Assembly: GCA_021838445.1 (NCBI GenBank)
Contig: JAKCDU010000011.1
Span: 24,044 to 88,043 of the forward strand
Origin: Actinomycetes bacterium
Lineage (GTDB): Bacteria > Actinomycetota > Acidimicrobiia > Acidimicrobiales > Palsa-688
Direction: 5' to 3'
Length of the DNA stretch: 64,000 nucleotides
The notes under the pieces are model-generated. The model was not told where the DNA came from. It worked only from the letters and a program-made list of their open reading frames with translations, and made no database searches. The translations under genes were made by a program, and so were the position numbers. Positions 54,626 to 63,092 of the stretch are shown here, one piece after another (the stretch's first letter is position 1; the number at the start of each line of letters is the position of its first letter).

Positions 54626-55959
54626 ACCGTCACCAGCTCGGGGGCCATCGGGGGGACGGGGGTCTCCACGTCATGGGAGATACGCACCAACAGGGCCAGC
54701 AGCAGGTAGTTGGCGATTAGCGACGACCCGCCGTAGGACACGAACGGCAGGGTGATCCCGGTCAGGGGGATCAACCGGGTGACGCCCCCGATAATGACGA
54801 AGGTCTGGACCCCGATGACCAGGGCCAGACCGGTGGCGAGCAGCTTCTCGAAGGGGTTATCGCAGCGCACCGCCACCCGCAGCCCGGTGCCCACGAGGAG
54901 CAGGTAGGCGATCAGCAGGGCGGTGGCCCCGACTAGGCCGATCTCGCCGGCGATCACCGCGAAGATCAAGTCGGTGGACGCCTCGGGGATGTGGCTGGCG
55001 CTGCTCTGGCCAGGCCCGACACCCCACAGGCCGCCGCCGCTGATGGAGAAGATGCCCTGGATGATCTGGTAGCCGGTGGTCTGGGCGTGGGCCCACGGGT
55101 CCAGCCACGACTGCACCCGGCTCTGGGCGTGGCCGATCACCTTCAGGGCCAGCACCGCCCCGACGACGAACAGGCCGCCGCCGAGAGCCAGGTAGTAGGC
55201 CCGACCGGTGGCGACCCACAGCAAGCCGATGAACAGGGCGAAGAACAGGAACGACGAGCCCAGATCGTTCTCGGCGAGGAAGATCACCAGCGACAGGGCC
55301 CACGCCCCGACGATGGGAGCCAGGTAGCGGGGGTCGAGGATCAAGAAGCGGCCGACCCGGCGGGTGCCACGCGACAGCAGATCGGCCCGCTCCACCAGGA
55401 TCGAGGCGAAGAAGATGGCGAGAGCCAGCTTGGCCAGCTCCCCCGGCTGGAAGTTGAACGTCCCGACGTGGATCCAAAGGCGCGCCCCGTTGATGTTCTC
55501 CCCTATACCCGGAACAAGGGGGAGCAATAGCAGGCCGATGCCGAGGAAGGCGAAGGTGTAGCGGAACCGCTCGAGGTAGCGGCCCTTCTTCACCAGTACG
55601 AGGGTGGCGATGAACACGGCCACCCCGAGGAAGGTCCAGAAGGCCTGCAGCCGGGCCTCGTGGGGGGAGAGGCGGGCGATGAACACGTAGCCGATCCCGT
55701 TGAGCAGGCCGGCGACGGGCAGCAGGATGGGGTCGGCGTCGGCGGCGAGGAACCGCATGGCCACGTGGGCGATGAGCAGCAGGGCGAAGAGGGCGCCGAG
55801 GAACGGTCCTATGTTGGCCGGAAGGTTGCCGGCCTTGCCGAAACCGGCCAGGGCATATAGCCCCCCGGTGAGGATCACCACGAGCACGATCAGCCCTAGC
55901 TCGGTGCGTCGGCGGGCCGGTTTGGGCGGGGCCGTGGTCAGCAAGGGTGGGCTGGTCAT
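54622..55959 (-). CDS. rodA: RodA/FtsW/SpoVE-family peptidoglycan polymerase
   Basis: 445 residues from ATG 55959, which overlaps the pstP stop (ATGA). SEDS protein with about ten or more helices; family motifs are LNGIGYVFIARL, SEDS RANLxxG-like INGARLWIHVGTFNFQPGELAKLALAIFFASIL region, WLDPWAHAQTTGYQIIQG, GIGPGQSS-like WGVGPGQSSASHIPEASTDLIFAVIAGEIG, and PLTGITLPFVSYGGSSLIANY. It polymerises glycan strands and is partnered with PbpA. Confidence 0.95.
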   Translation of the reverse strand: MTSPPLLTTAPPKPARRRTELGLIVLVVILTGGLYALAGFGKAGNLPANIGPFLGALFALLLIAHVAMRFLAADADPILLPVAGLLNGIGYVFIARLSPHEARLQAFWTFLGVAVFIATLVLVKKGRYLERFRYTFAFLGIGLLLLPLVPGIGENINGARLWIHVGTFNFQPGELAKLALAIFFASILVERADLLSRGTRRVGRFLILDPRYLAPIVGAWALSLVIFLAENDLGSSFLFFALFIGLLWVATGRAYYLALGGGLFVVGAVLALKVIGHAQSRVQSWLDPWAHAQTTGYQIIQGIFSISGGGLWGVGPGQSSASHIPEASTDLIFAVIAGEIGLVGATALLIAYLLLVGTGLRVAVRCDNPFEKLLATGLALVIGVQTFVIIGGVTRLIPLTGITLPFVSYGGSSLIANYLLLALLVRISHDVETPVPPMAPELVTV

Positions 55960-57317
55960 GGCTGCGCCGCGGTGGTTACCGGCGCAGCCGTGGCGGGGGT
56001 GGTCGCAGCGACGGTGGTGGTCGGCGAGACCGTCGTCGACGAGGTGGGGGTGGTGGTCGGCGGCGCGGCATTCTGCTGCGACTCCTGGTAGGCGTTGTGC
56101 AGGCTTTGCACGTAGTTCTCGGCGTCGGTCAGGCTGGCTTCCTCCTTGCCGGCTCGCAGCACCGGGACTGCCGAGTCCAACACGTCGGAGGTGCTGTAGG
56201 CAGTGGTGCGCCTGAGGGTCGGGTTGATGCCGAGCACCCCGCCGGGGCGTCCCTGGTAGATCACGATCTGCGACCCCTTCAAGCCCACGAAGTACGACGA
56301 GCGGGCGTACCACACCACCCCGGCGGCCGCGCCGATGACGATGATCAGGAACAGCAGGACGAATCCGACCACCCGACCGGTTAGCACCGACCGCGTCGGG
56401 CGGTTCGGCAACCGCCATGTGGCCGGCGCCGGCTCGGCTGGCTGGTCGGGTGGCTGGTCGGAGGGAGCCTCGCCGCCGGTTGTGTCGGCGTCGCGGACCG
56501 CTTCGAGGAGGGCCGGCGCGGGGCCACCGGGGGCGGCCGGCGCGGTGGTGGCGTCACCCGCGACGGTGAGCTCGTTGGCCGCGAGGGTGGCGTCATCGGC
56601 CTGGTCGACGATGTCGACCACCACCACCGTGATGTTGTCCCCGCCGCCGCGTCGGTTGGCTTCATCGACCAGCTCGCGGGCCGCCTCGGCCGGGTCGGAG
56701 AAGCGTTCCAGCAGCGAGGTGATGAGCCCGTCGTGGACCTCCCTGGGCAGGCCGTCACTGCAGAGCAGGTATCGGTCGCCCGGCACCGGCTCCTCGACGA
56801 AGAGGTCGATGGCCACCTCGGGTTCCACCCCGAGGGCGCGGGTCATGATGTTGCGCCGGGGGTGGACCTCGGCCTCGGCGGGGGTGATGCGGCCCTCGGC
56901 CACCATCTCGGCCACCAGGTTGTGGTCGAAGGTGATCTGGCGCAGCTCGTGGTCGTGCAGGACATACAGGCGGGAGTCGCCGATGTTGATGATGGCCAGC
57001 TCGGGACCGTCGACGAGGGCGATGGCGACCAGCGTGGTCCCCATGCCCCGCATCTCGGGATTGGCCGCCGCCTCGTCCCACACCGCCCGGTTGGCGGCTT
57101 GGGCGGCGTGGATGAGCAGATCGGCGGAGGGCTCGCCAGAGCGGTGGAAACCGTTGCTCAGGGCCTCGATGGCCAGGGCGGACGCCACCTCGCCGGCCGC
57201 CGCCCCGCCCATCCCGTCGGCCACCGCGTAGAGAGGGTCGGCGGCGAGGTGGGAGTCCTGGTTGTTGGTTCGGACCTGGCCCACATGGGTGGCGGCGCCG
57301 GCTCGTAGGGCTACCAC
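55956..57317 (-). CDS. pstP: PP2C-type Ser/Thr phosphatase PstP
   Basis: 453 residues from GTG 57317; the frame is open further but that part covers the fhaB gene. Mn-binding PPM motifs: NNQDSHL, AVADGMGGAAAGEVAS, IINIGDSRLYVL, LLCSDGLPREVHDG, and GGGDNITVVVVD. A transmembrane helix (FVLLFLIIVIGAAAGVVWYA) and an extracellular Thr-rich tail follow. It dephosphorylates PknB and its targets. Organised with rodA downstream and fhaB upstream. Confidence 0.95.
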   Translation of the reverse strand: MVALRAGAATHVGQVRTNNQDSHLAADPLYAVADGMGGAAAGEVASALAIEALSNGFHRSGEPSADLLIHAAQAANRAVWDEAAANPEMRGMGTTLVAIALVDGPELAIINIGDSRLYVLHDHELRQITFDHNLVAEMVAEGRITPAEAEVHPRRNIMTRALGVEPEVAIDLFVEEPVPGDRYLLCSDGLPREVHDGLITSLLERFSDPAEAARELVDEANRRGGGDNITVVVVDIVDQADDATLAANELTVAGDATTAPAAPGGPAPALLEAVRDADTTGGEAPSDQPPDQPAEPAPATWRLPNRPTRSVLTGRVVGFVLLFLIIVIGAAAGVVWYARSSYFVGLKGSQIVIYQGRPGGVLGINPTLRRTTAYSTSDVLDSAVPVLRAGKEEASLTDAENYVQSLHNAYQESQQNAAPPTTTPTSSTTVSPTTTVAATTPATAAPVTTAAQP

Positions 57318-57321
57318 CGGG

Positions 57322-57804
57322 TCACCTGCGGACTTCCAGGGTGGTGCGGCCGAACTGGATGCGGTCGCCCTTGCGCACCGAGACCGGGGCCGAGACCTTC
57401 TTGCCGTTGAGGAAGGTGCCGTTGGTGGAACCCAGGTCCTCGACGAAGATGTCACCGTCGCGGCGGAACAGCCGGGCGTGCAGCTGCGAAACGAAGGTGT
57501 CGGCGGGGAGGAAGATGGCGCATCCACCGGCACGGCCCACCGTCATCTCGTGACCCACCGGGAACTCGTGGCCTTTCATCGCCTCAGGTGATACTACCAC
57601 CAGGCGTTCGGGGCCGGCGGAGCTGTCCATGATCGGGACACCGCCGCCGGCCGGCTCGGAGACGGGGAGCGGAATCGGCGACAGGAACTGAGCGGGCGGG
57701 GGCTCGCGGGTCTCCACCCATACCGCTCGCAGGACCCGCAGGAAGAACAGGTAGAGCAGAGCCAGGAAGACGTACTTGAGCAGCGCCAGTACCGGGTCGG
57801 ACAC
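57322..57804 (-). CDS. fhaB: FHA-domain membrane protein FhaB (FipA)
   Basis: 160 residues. The N-terminal helix ALLKYVFLALLYLFFLRVLRAVW anchors it. The FHA domain (about 80-158) has VGRAGGCAIFLPADTFVSQLHARLF and STNGTFLNGKKV, which bind phosphothreonine. In mycobacteria FhaB is phosphorylated by PknA/B and links division with kinases. It lies between fhaA and pstP. Confidence 0.94.
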   Translation of the reverse strand: MSDPVLALLKYVFLALLYLFFLRVLRAVWVETREPPPAQFLSPIPLPVSEPAGGGVPIMDSSAGPERLVVVSPEAMKGHEFPVGHEMTVGRAGGCAIFLPADTFVSQLHARLFRRDGDIFVEDLGSTNGTFLNGKKVSAPVSVRKGDRIQFGRTTLEVRR

Positions 57805-57815
57805 GGTCCTTTGGG

Positions 57816-58556
57816 CTAGCCCCGCTCGAATCCGATGGTCGTGGCCCCCACGGTGACGGTGTCGCCGGGGACCAGGATTCGTGCTCCGCTGAGTGGCAGC
57901 CCATTGACCCGGGTGCCGTTGGTGCTGCCCCGGTCGACGATCTCGTATTCGGGTGTCACCCCTCCGGCGGCCGGTCGGATTTCAGCGTGGACCCGGCTCA
58001 CGTTGGGGTCGGCCAGTACCACCCCGCAGTCGGGCAAGCGCCCAATGGTCACCGGGGAGCTACCCAGGGTCAGCACCTGGCCGCTCGGCAGCAGCAGCCG
58101 GGCCCGCGGCGTGTCGCGGACGGGGATGGCCCCGCCCGGGGGCGGGCCTCCTGAGGGCACCGGAGCCGGCGGGGGGGTGGCGGCTGCCGGCGCCCGGGTC
58201 ATCTCCCCCGACACCAGCACGACACCTGGGGACATCTCCTCGTCGGTTTCCATGGTCACCGTAACCGGCCCGACGAAGGAGTAGCGCTCGATCTCGGCGT
58301 GATCGCGCGCCACGGTGACCAGCTCGTCGATCAGCTCGTCCTCGATCGAGGCGAACCTCGACCGGTCGGCGGGGGAGAGCACGACCACGAACTCGTTGGG
58401 GGTCAGAGTGCCCTTGGGCGCTACGGTTCGGCGCAGATCCATCTCCCGGGTCAGCCGCCGGCCGATTTCCACCGGCTGCAGCCCACCACGAAAAGCCCGC
58501 GCGAAGACACCCTCGACCATACGCTCCAGGCGCCGCTCGAACTGTTGTAGTCCCAT
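57816..58556 (-). CDS. fhaA: FhaA (DUF3662 and FHA domain protein)
   Basis: 246 residues. The DUF3662 domain (about 1-115) starts GLQQFERRLERMVEGVFARAFRGG and has PVEIGRRLTREMD. After a Pro/Ala-rich linker the FHA domain reads VTIGRLPDCGVVLADPNVSRVHAEIR and STNGTRVNG. In mycobacteria FhaA binds phosphorylated kinase and MviN domains. First gene of the operon, located just after the tRNA-Leu gene on the opposite strand. Confidence 0.95.
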   Translation of the reverse strand: MGLQQFERRLERMVEGVFARAFRGGLQPVEIGRRLTREMDLRRTVAPKGTLTPNEFVVVLSPADRSRFASIEDELIDELVTVARDHAEIERYSFVGPVTVTMETDEEMSPGVVLVSGEMTRAPAAATPPPAPVPSGGPPPGGAIPVRDTPRARLLLPSGQVLTLGSSPVTIGRLPDCGVVLADPNVSRVHAEIRPAAGGVTPEYEIVDRGSTNGTRVNGLPLSGARILVPGDTVTVGATTIGFERG

Positions 58557-58624
58557 GACCAGCCAGATCGTACCCTTTGGCGCGCCGCCTCAGACGGTCA
58601 TGAGGTATGATCCTCGCTCCACTC

Positions 58625-58708
<84 letters not shown>

Positions 58709-58756
58709 CGGTAAAACCCCTGGTGGGAGGGGGTGTGGCGGAGCCCTCCGACCCCA

Positions 58757-58782
58757 TTTGCAAGCGGTTTGCAACCGGAGCG
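58757..58782. repeat. Left copy of 26-bp imperfect direct repeat, possible att site
   Basis: 26 bases matching 63968-63993 at 22 positions. The central 13 bases GTTTGCAACCGGA are identical. It lies 48 bases after the tRNA-Leu. Confidence 0.7.
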
Positions 58783-58957
58783 CTCTGCGACCGCCTCAGC
58801 GGCGGTGTGGGCAGAGGGTTGTTCAGGGCAAAAAGAGACCGCAGACGGTTGCCAAGACCTGGGCCAGAGGGCCATACTGATCGCTGTCAGGTGCAGTAGC
58901 GCCTGGAAGTGACGCCTCGGACCCCCGCCGGACGACAGGACCCGGGGCGCCTGCGCG

Positions 58958-59565
58958 TCAGGGGTTCGGCTGGATCTGGCGGAGGACCAGCAGGCTGGTG
59001 CGGAGCTGCGCGAAGTAGCTCGAGTCGTCGCCCGCTACGTGCAGTGACACGACACCAGCGATCACGTCAGCCACCCACAGCAGAGGCTCGTCGTGCTTGG
59101 CGACGTGCGAGTACCGCATGGCCGGACCTATCCCGGACCGCTTGGTGGCAGCCATCGTCGCCCGGTCCTTCTTGTCGAGGCTCGCCTTGCGAGCCTCGAT
59201 CACCATGTGGTCGACGCCCTCCTTTGCCAGATCGTCGGTCATGCCAACAAGGAGCCGGGCTCGTGCTCGTTCCTGAGCTTTGGGGGCGACGGGGTGACAG
59301 CTGTGCGCGAATGCGTGTACGTCGAGCTCAGCCAGGCGGCCCACGATCTCCCGCCGTCGGGCAGCTTCTCGTCGTGCCAGTGCACCACCCGGCTTCGGGG
59401 GGCCCGGAGTTCGCGCATCGCCTCGCGAACCTGCACCTGGTCGTCGATCGTCACGGCAGCCGCGATGACGTAGCAGTAGCCGCTGCGCGTGAGCCGGGAC
59501 GACTCGTCGAGGAACGCTTCCACGCAGAGGGTCAGGCCGGCGGCAGAGAGAAGCCACCGGCGCAC
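58958..59565 (-). pseudogene. DUF3800-like protein gene, frameshifted
   Basis: The two halves lie in different frames. The first (59565 down to about 59360) reads VEAFLDESSRLTRSGYCYVIAAAV and RSRVVHWHDEK. After a frame change near 59350-59365 the second half reads RRREIVGRLAELDVHAF and GVDHMVIEARKASLDKKD and ends FAQLRTSLLVLRQIQ. The FLDES start and overall layout resemble DUF3800, often linked to mobile elements. Broken unless the shift is a sequencing error. Confidence 0.55.
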
Positions 59566-59609
59566 CCACTGCAGTGGCTGAACGGAGAAGCCGACTTCCT
59601 GCGCGGCCT

Positions 59610-59805
59610 GATGCTCATGCCCGTGTGGGACATGGAGCGCCTACGACATGAGATCGAATCCATCTGCGACGATTGCATCGGGCCGAGCTGGCCCATCGTG
59701 GCGTCAAGGCTCAGTAGGTACATGCGTTGGGAGTACGACTACAAGCTCGATCAAATGCAGGACCGGTATGGCGCCAGGCCCCTGCCGCCGTGGAGGCTCG
59801 AGTAG
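59610..59805 (+). CDS. Small hypothetical ORF or gene remnant
   Basis: 65 residues from ATG 59610: LMPVWDMERLRHEIESICDDC, then YMRWEYDYKLDQMQDRYG. The frame extends upstream and the residue mix looks coding, so it could be the end of a truncated gene. No family recognised. Confidence 0.35.
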
Positions 59806-59877
59806 CTGCCGAATCACGTAGCACTGGCAGGCAGTGGCCCCCCTACCCACCTGCGCTGTTCTACGCTCGCATAGAAG

Positions 59878-60264
59878 CTACGTGGCGTGACGACTGAGGG
59901 CCGCCTGAAAGTCGTCTAGGACCCTGTCTACGAGAGGTTCAGGTGGCTGCACATAGATGCCGCTAGTGGACAAGGCCATCTCCCGTGGCCATTTCGAAAT
60001 CCCCTTGCCACCAGCAAGCCGGTCCACGGCATCGGGGTCGTTCACTCCGGCGTTGATGACAGCGGCGAGGACCTGGCGAATCGCTCTGTCCGTCTTGTGG
60101 TCGCCCGGCAGATCGGCACTTGCCCTCACGGCTTTCGAGACTTCATCCATGTCCCGCCGTACTCCATAGGCGAGCGCCAGTCGGCTGAGCGGGTCGCGGT
60201 CCTCTGCTCTCGGATAGGGCGGCTTACCGAAGGTGATTGAGGTGCGGCCCCACTGAACGCGCAT
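59878..60264 (-). CDS. Hypothetical protein
   Basis: 128 residues, no recognised family. It is polar and alpha-helical in appearance, e.g. LSRLALAYGVRRDMDEVSKAV, with ILAAVINAGVNDPDAVDRLAGG. It lies beside the integrase remnant and may be element cargo. The start could be at 60264 or later. Confidence 0.5.
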   Translation of the reverse strand: MRVQWGRTSITFGKPPYPRAEDRDPLSRLALAYGVRRDMDEVSKAVRASADLPGDHKTDRAIRQVLAAVINAGVNDPDAVDRLAGGKGISKWPREMALSTSGIYVQPPEPLVDRVLDDFQAALSRHAT

Positions 60265-60446
60265 CGAGCTGGAAGACTACGCTCCCAGTCGCCCAGATGA
60301 AACTATCTGGAATCGTCTGGCGGCAGTCCGCGTCGCCTATGGCAGGGTGCAGATCGACGGCAGTGCTCGGGTGTGATGCCACACGGCGTGGCCGCCGGGG
60401 TGGGTTCGGGATGGCGAAAAGCGGCGAACCCACCCCTGGTCGGGGG

Positions 60447-60773
60447 CTATCTGGCGGCTCCGGCGACGAACGCCGCGACGATGTAGGTGGCGTGACGGTC
60501 GAGGGAGACCCTGGCGCGGTCGTAGCGCATCGTGGTCCTGGGATCGGCGTGGCTGGCCGCCTCCTGCACATCCCGCAGCGGCACCCCGGCATCCAGGGCG
60601 GCAGTGATGAAGGCGTGCCGCAAGGTATGCGGCCCCACAACCTTGGTGATGCCGGCCCGGCCGGCGACCCGCCGGACGATACGGGCCGCGGCGTGACGGT
60701 CGAGGCGGCGGCGGCCGTCGCGGCCGACGAAGACGGGGCCCTCGCATCGCTCGCCGACGGCCAGGTCGATCAC
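60447..60773 (-). pseudogene. Tyrosine recombinase, C-terminal fragment
   Basis: 108 residues from a GTG that overlaps the end of the upstream HTH gene by four bases. The catalytic part has GPHTLRHAFITAALDAG (HxLRH), the His-containing QEAASHADPRTTMRYD and the nucleophile Tyr (MRYDRAR), typical of an XerC-like integrase. The first catalytic Arg and the N-terminal arm-binding domain are missing. Not active alone. Confidence 0.8.
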
Positions 60774-61303
60774 TGGGCCAGGGCGCCGGCTGCTCTTTTA
60801 GCGGCGAGGACGACCGGATGGGCAGGGCGTTCCCTCTCCAACCATTCCGCTGGAGTGGTCCCGTCCAGCTCTGGCTGGGTGGTGCGGGCCCAGGCGGCGA
60901 TCTGGACGGCGGTCACCTCCGGGTAGACCCGCCGGAACGCTCCGACGACCTCGGCGACCTCGGCGCGCATCTCGAAGCGGCCGGGCTGCATCCGGAACTG
61001 CCAGACCGGGAACCGGCGGGTCTTGCCGGCGGGCAGGGCGACGAGCCGGCCGGCGACGACCGCCTTAGCCACCGCCTGGCGGGACACGCCTAGCTCCTGG
61101 CATACCTGGCCGGTTTCGAGGGCCGGCCCAAGCCGTTCCTCCCACACGAACGACGCCAAGGCGGCGTGCACCGCCTGACGGGCCCGTTCGGCCAACTGGT
61201 CGGGGTCGATCCGGTCCAAGAGCCCGGTGCCCTGCAAGTCCTCGACGGCCTCGTACAGCCCGACTTTGAGACCCTCCTCGAGAGCGGAGTAGGAGTCGGC
61301 CAT
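60770..61303 (-). CDS. Helix-turn-helix protein with MbcA/Xre-like C-terminal region
   Basis: 177 residues. An HTH (CQELGVSRQAVAKAVVAGRLV, about residues 65-85) is followed by a strand region and then GAFRRVYPEVTAVQIAAWART, resembling the toxin-binding end of MbcA/Xre antitoxins or phage regulators. It is downstream of a strong promoter with iterons and translationally coupled to the integrase fragment. An excisionase/regulator role is an inference. Confidence 0.6.
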   Translation of the reverse strand: MADSYSALEEGLKVGLYEAVEDLQGTGLLDRIDPDQLAERARQAVHAALASFVWEERLGPALETGQVCQELGVSRQAVAKAVVAGRLVALPAGKTRRFPVWQFRMQPGRFEMRAEVAEVVGAFRRVYPEVTAVQIAAWARTTQPELDGTTPAEWLERERPAHPVVLAAKRAAGALAQ

Positions 61304-61350
61304 GCACCCACTATACCCCCACCGTCAACCACCGTCAACCACCGTCAACC
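61304..61350 (-). promoter_or_regulatory. Sigma-70-type promoter with 10-bp iterons upstream of the HTH gene
   Basis: Minus strand: TTGACG (61333-61338), 17-base spacer, TATAGT (61310-61315). Transcription would begin at or beside the ATG at 61303, so the mRNA is probably leaderless. Three perfect copies of ACCGTCAACC (plus strand) span 61321-61350 and overlap the -35 region; the HTH product may bind them. Confidence 0.65.
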
Positions 61351-61512
61351 AGAAGGGGATCGGACCAGGAGTCGGTGCCGTCGTCCGGTAACAACCTTGA
61401 CGTCTCGCCGCAGCGTTCTGTGCGCCCGCCTACGAGCCGCCTCGGCCGGGCTGCGAGCGCTCCGATCGCCGAATATTTCGCGGCTCGCGGCGACTTCGTC
61501 CGCGCCGGTCCG

Positions 61513-61920
61513 TCACAGATCAGAACTTCTTGCGCCGCCTTCCACCAGGCCTACCAGCACATCTTCATCAGCTCCGAGGGCATGAGCCGCCTCGTAGGCA
61601 GCCGCGTCGTCCCTCCCACTAAGCGAATCGAGGAGAGCATTGGCGGCTCTCGCCCGACGGAACGCTTCGGTGTAGGACTCGGTTGTCGCCTCTCCGCGGT
61701 CGTGGAGGTCTTGGAGGTCCCACGCGGCCTCGTCCAGGGTGCGAACGAGGGTCGCCACTTCCTCGATGGTCGTCCCTGGCGTCACTCCCGTGGCCTTGAG
61801 CGCAGTATCGACAAGGTGACGGACGGCCTCGGACGGGTCTGACCGACCGGCCAGAGCGTCAGCCAACCGGGGAAACTGCCGAGTCAACTGCGAATGAACC
61901 ATGAGTCCAGATTGGCCCAT
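61513..61920 (-). CDS. Hypothetical protein
   Basis: 135 residues, or 129 from the second ATG at 61902. Polar, helical: SEAVRHLVDTALKATGVTPG, DEAAWDLQDLHDRGEATTES, and AAAYEAAHALGADEDVLVGL. No family recognised. Lies between the HTH gene and the toxin-antitoxin pair. Confidence 0.5.
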   Translation of the reverse strand: MGQSGLMVHSQLTRQFPRLADALAGRSDPSEAVRHLVDTALKATGVTPGTTIEEVATLVRTLDEAAWDLQDLHDRGEATTESYTEAFRRARAANALLDSLSGRDDAAAYEAAHALGADEDVLVGLVEGGARSSDL

Positions 61921-62024
61921 CGCCGTGGTCGGGGGCGCTCATAGGGCCGATTTTGCTTGGCCGTCACCGCCGCCGCCCAAAGCCTGCCCCTCGATCTGAG
62001 CGCACGTTCTGGAACCATCTGGTG

Positions 62025-62038
62025 TCGTGATATCATGA
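62025..62038. promoter_or_regulatory. Palindrome before the antitoxin, likely operator
   Basis: TCGTGATATCATGA, a 14-bp palindrome with one mismatched pair, four bases before the antitoxin ATG. Suits autoregulation by the ribbon-helix-helix antitoxin. Confidence 0.6.
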
Positions 62039-62042
62039 TGGC

Positions 62043-62255
62043 ATGACGAGAAAGACGACGACTGTTCGACTCCCCGAGGAGCTCGCCGACCAGGTCGAAG
62101 TTGTCGCCCGCGGTCGGGGCGTCAGCGTCAACGCGGTAGTAGTCGACGCTCTCGTCGCCGAGGTCGAAAAAGTCAGAGCCGACAAGATGTTCATGGATCA
62201 CCTGCGTCGGATCACCGAGCGAGACAAGGAAATCCTGGATCGTCTGGCCGAGTGA
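62043..62255 (+). CDS. Ribbon-helix-helix antitoxin
   Basis: 70 residues. TTTVRLPEELADQVEVVARGRGVSVNAVVVDAL is a typical RHH/Arc-type DNA-binding motif. The C-terminal helix likely contacts the toxin. It overlaps the toxin start by four bases. Confidence 0.85.
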   Translation: MTRKTTTVRLPEELADQVEVVARGRGVSVNAVVVDALVAEVEKVRADKMFMDHLRRITERDKEILDRLAE

Positions 62256-62641
62256 GGTATCTCACCCTGGCCGAGGCGCTCGTCATCGCCGAAGCCGTCA
62301 CCGGGATCGACCACGCCGTGCTGGCCAAAGCGGCCGGCGTCGGGCTGCTCGACTCCGCTCTGCATGCTCCCCAAGCCGGCTTCGGCGGCTACGAGCTGTA
62401 CGCGGAGTTCACGGACAAGGCCGCGGTGCTCGCCGTGCGGATCGCTCGTAACCACCCTCTGCCTGACGGCAACAAGCGACTGGCCTGGGGCTGCCTCACC
62501 ATGTTCTGCCTCCTCAACGATCGCGACCTTGAAGTCGACACCGATGACGCCGTCAATCAGATGCTCGGAGTCGCCGCCGGCGCGATCGACGAAGTCGCCA
62601 TGGCCGAGTGGCTGTCAACTCGTGTGAGCGAGAACCGGTAA
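62252..62641 (+). CDS. doc: Doc-type Fic toxin
   Basis: 129 residues. The Fic motif is HPLPDGNKRLAW, with the Lys that distinguishes Doc (EF-Tu phosphorylating) from AMP-transferring Fic enzymes. The N-terminal LTLAEALVIAEAVTG and central GLLDSALHAPQAGFGGYELY match Doc. Paired with the antitoxin upstream. Confidence 0.88.
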   Translation: MRYLTLAEALVIAEAVTGIDHAVLAKAAGVGLLDSALHAPQAGFGGYELYAEFTDKAAVLAVRIARNHPLPDGNKRLAWGCLTMFCLLNDRDLEVDTDDAVNQMLGVAAGAIDEVAMAEWLSTRVSENR

Positions 62642-63092
62642 CTCGAAGCGATTCTGTCGCGACCCGACCTTTCGACGACGACCGAGACCGGCGATCCCGG
62701 ATCGCCGATTACTTCCCAATCCCGGTCCGGCCGTGAAGCGCACAGGACCGCTCGGTATGGATCGTTCTGTACCGGGGACCTCAGCTCCCGGGGGAGGTCG
62801 GCTGGGTGTCCTTGACGCAGGTCCCGTGGTGAACGTGATAGCCGGGGAGGCAGTCGATCTTCGCACTCTGCTGGTGGGTTACCAGAAGCACGGCGACAAC
62901 GATGACGACGGCGAGCGAGGGTCAGACCGGATACCCACAGAGCCGGATTCTCCCGCCATCTGAGGTCCAGTCGCGGATCGCCTCGCTTCATCTGCACGAC
63001 TGTAAGACGCCTGTGCCCGGCAGGGGGTTCCGCGCCGGATCGCCGGACTCCGAGCGGCCTTCTCAGACGGACGCTGCGTTGGTCGTCGCGTG
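62642..63092. other. 450-base region with only a weak small ORF
   Basis: No supported gene. On the minus strand a short frame (GTG 62891 down to stop 62781, 36 codons) gives a hydrophobic piece then DCLPGYHVHHGTCVKD with two Cys; upstream of the GTG the hydrophobic run AVVIVVAVLLV continues into an in-frame stop at 62922-62924. It may be the remnant of a small membrane protein. Confidence 0.3.

Noticed and set aside
55960..56418. Upstream extension of rodA
   Set aside because: It is antiparallel-frame sequence of pstP; the ATG overlap at 55959 matches the SEDS start.
57318..57533. Upstream extension of pstP
   Set aside because: It reads the fhaB gene in another frame; GTG 57317 begins the PPM domain.
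62733..62963. Plus-strand 76-codon frame after doc
   Set aside because: No motif or ribosome-binding site; overlaps a minus-strand fragment that looks slightly more protein-like.
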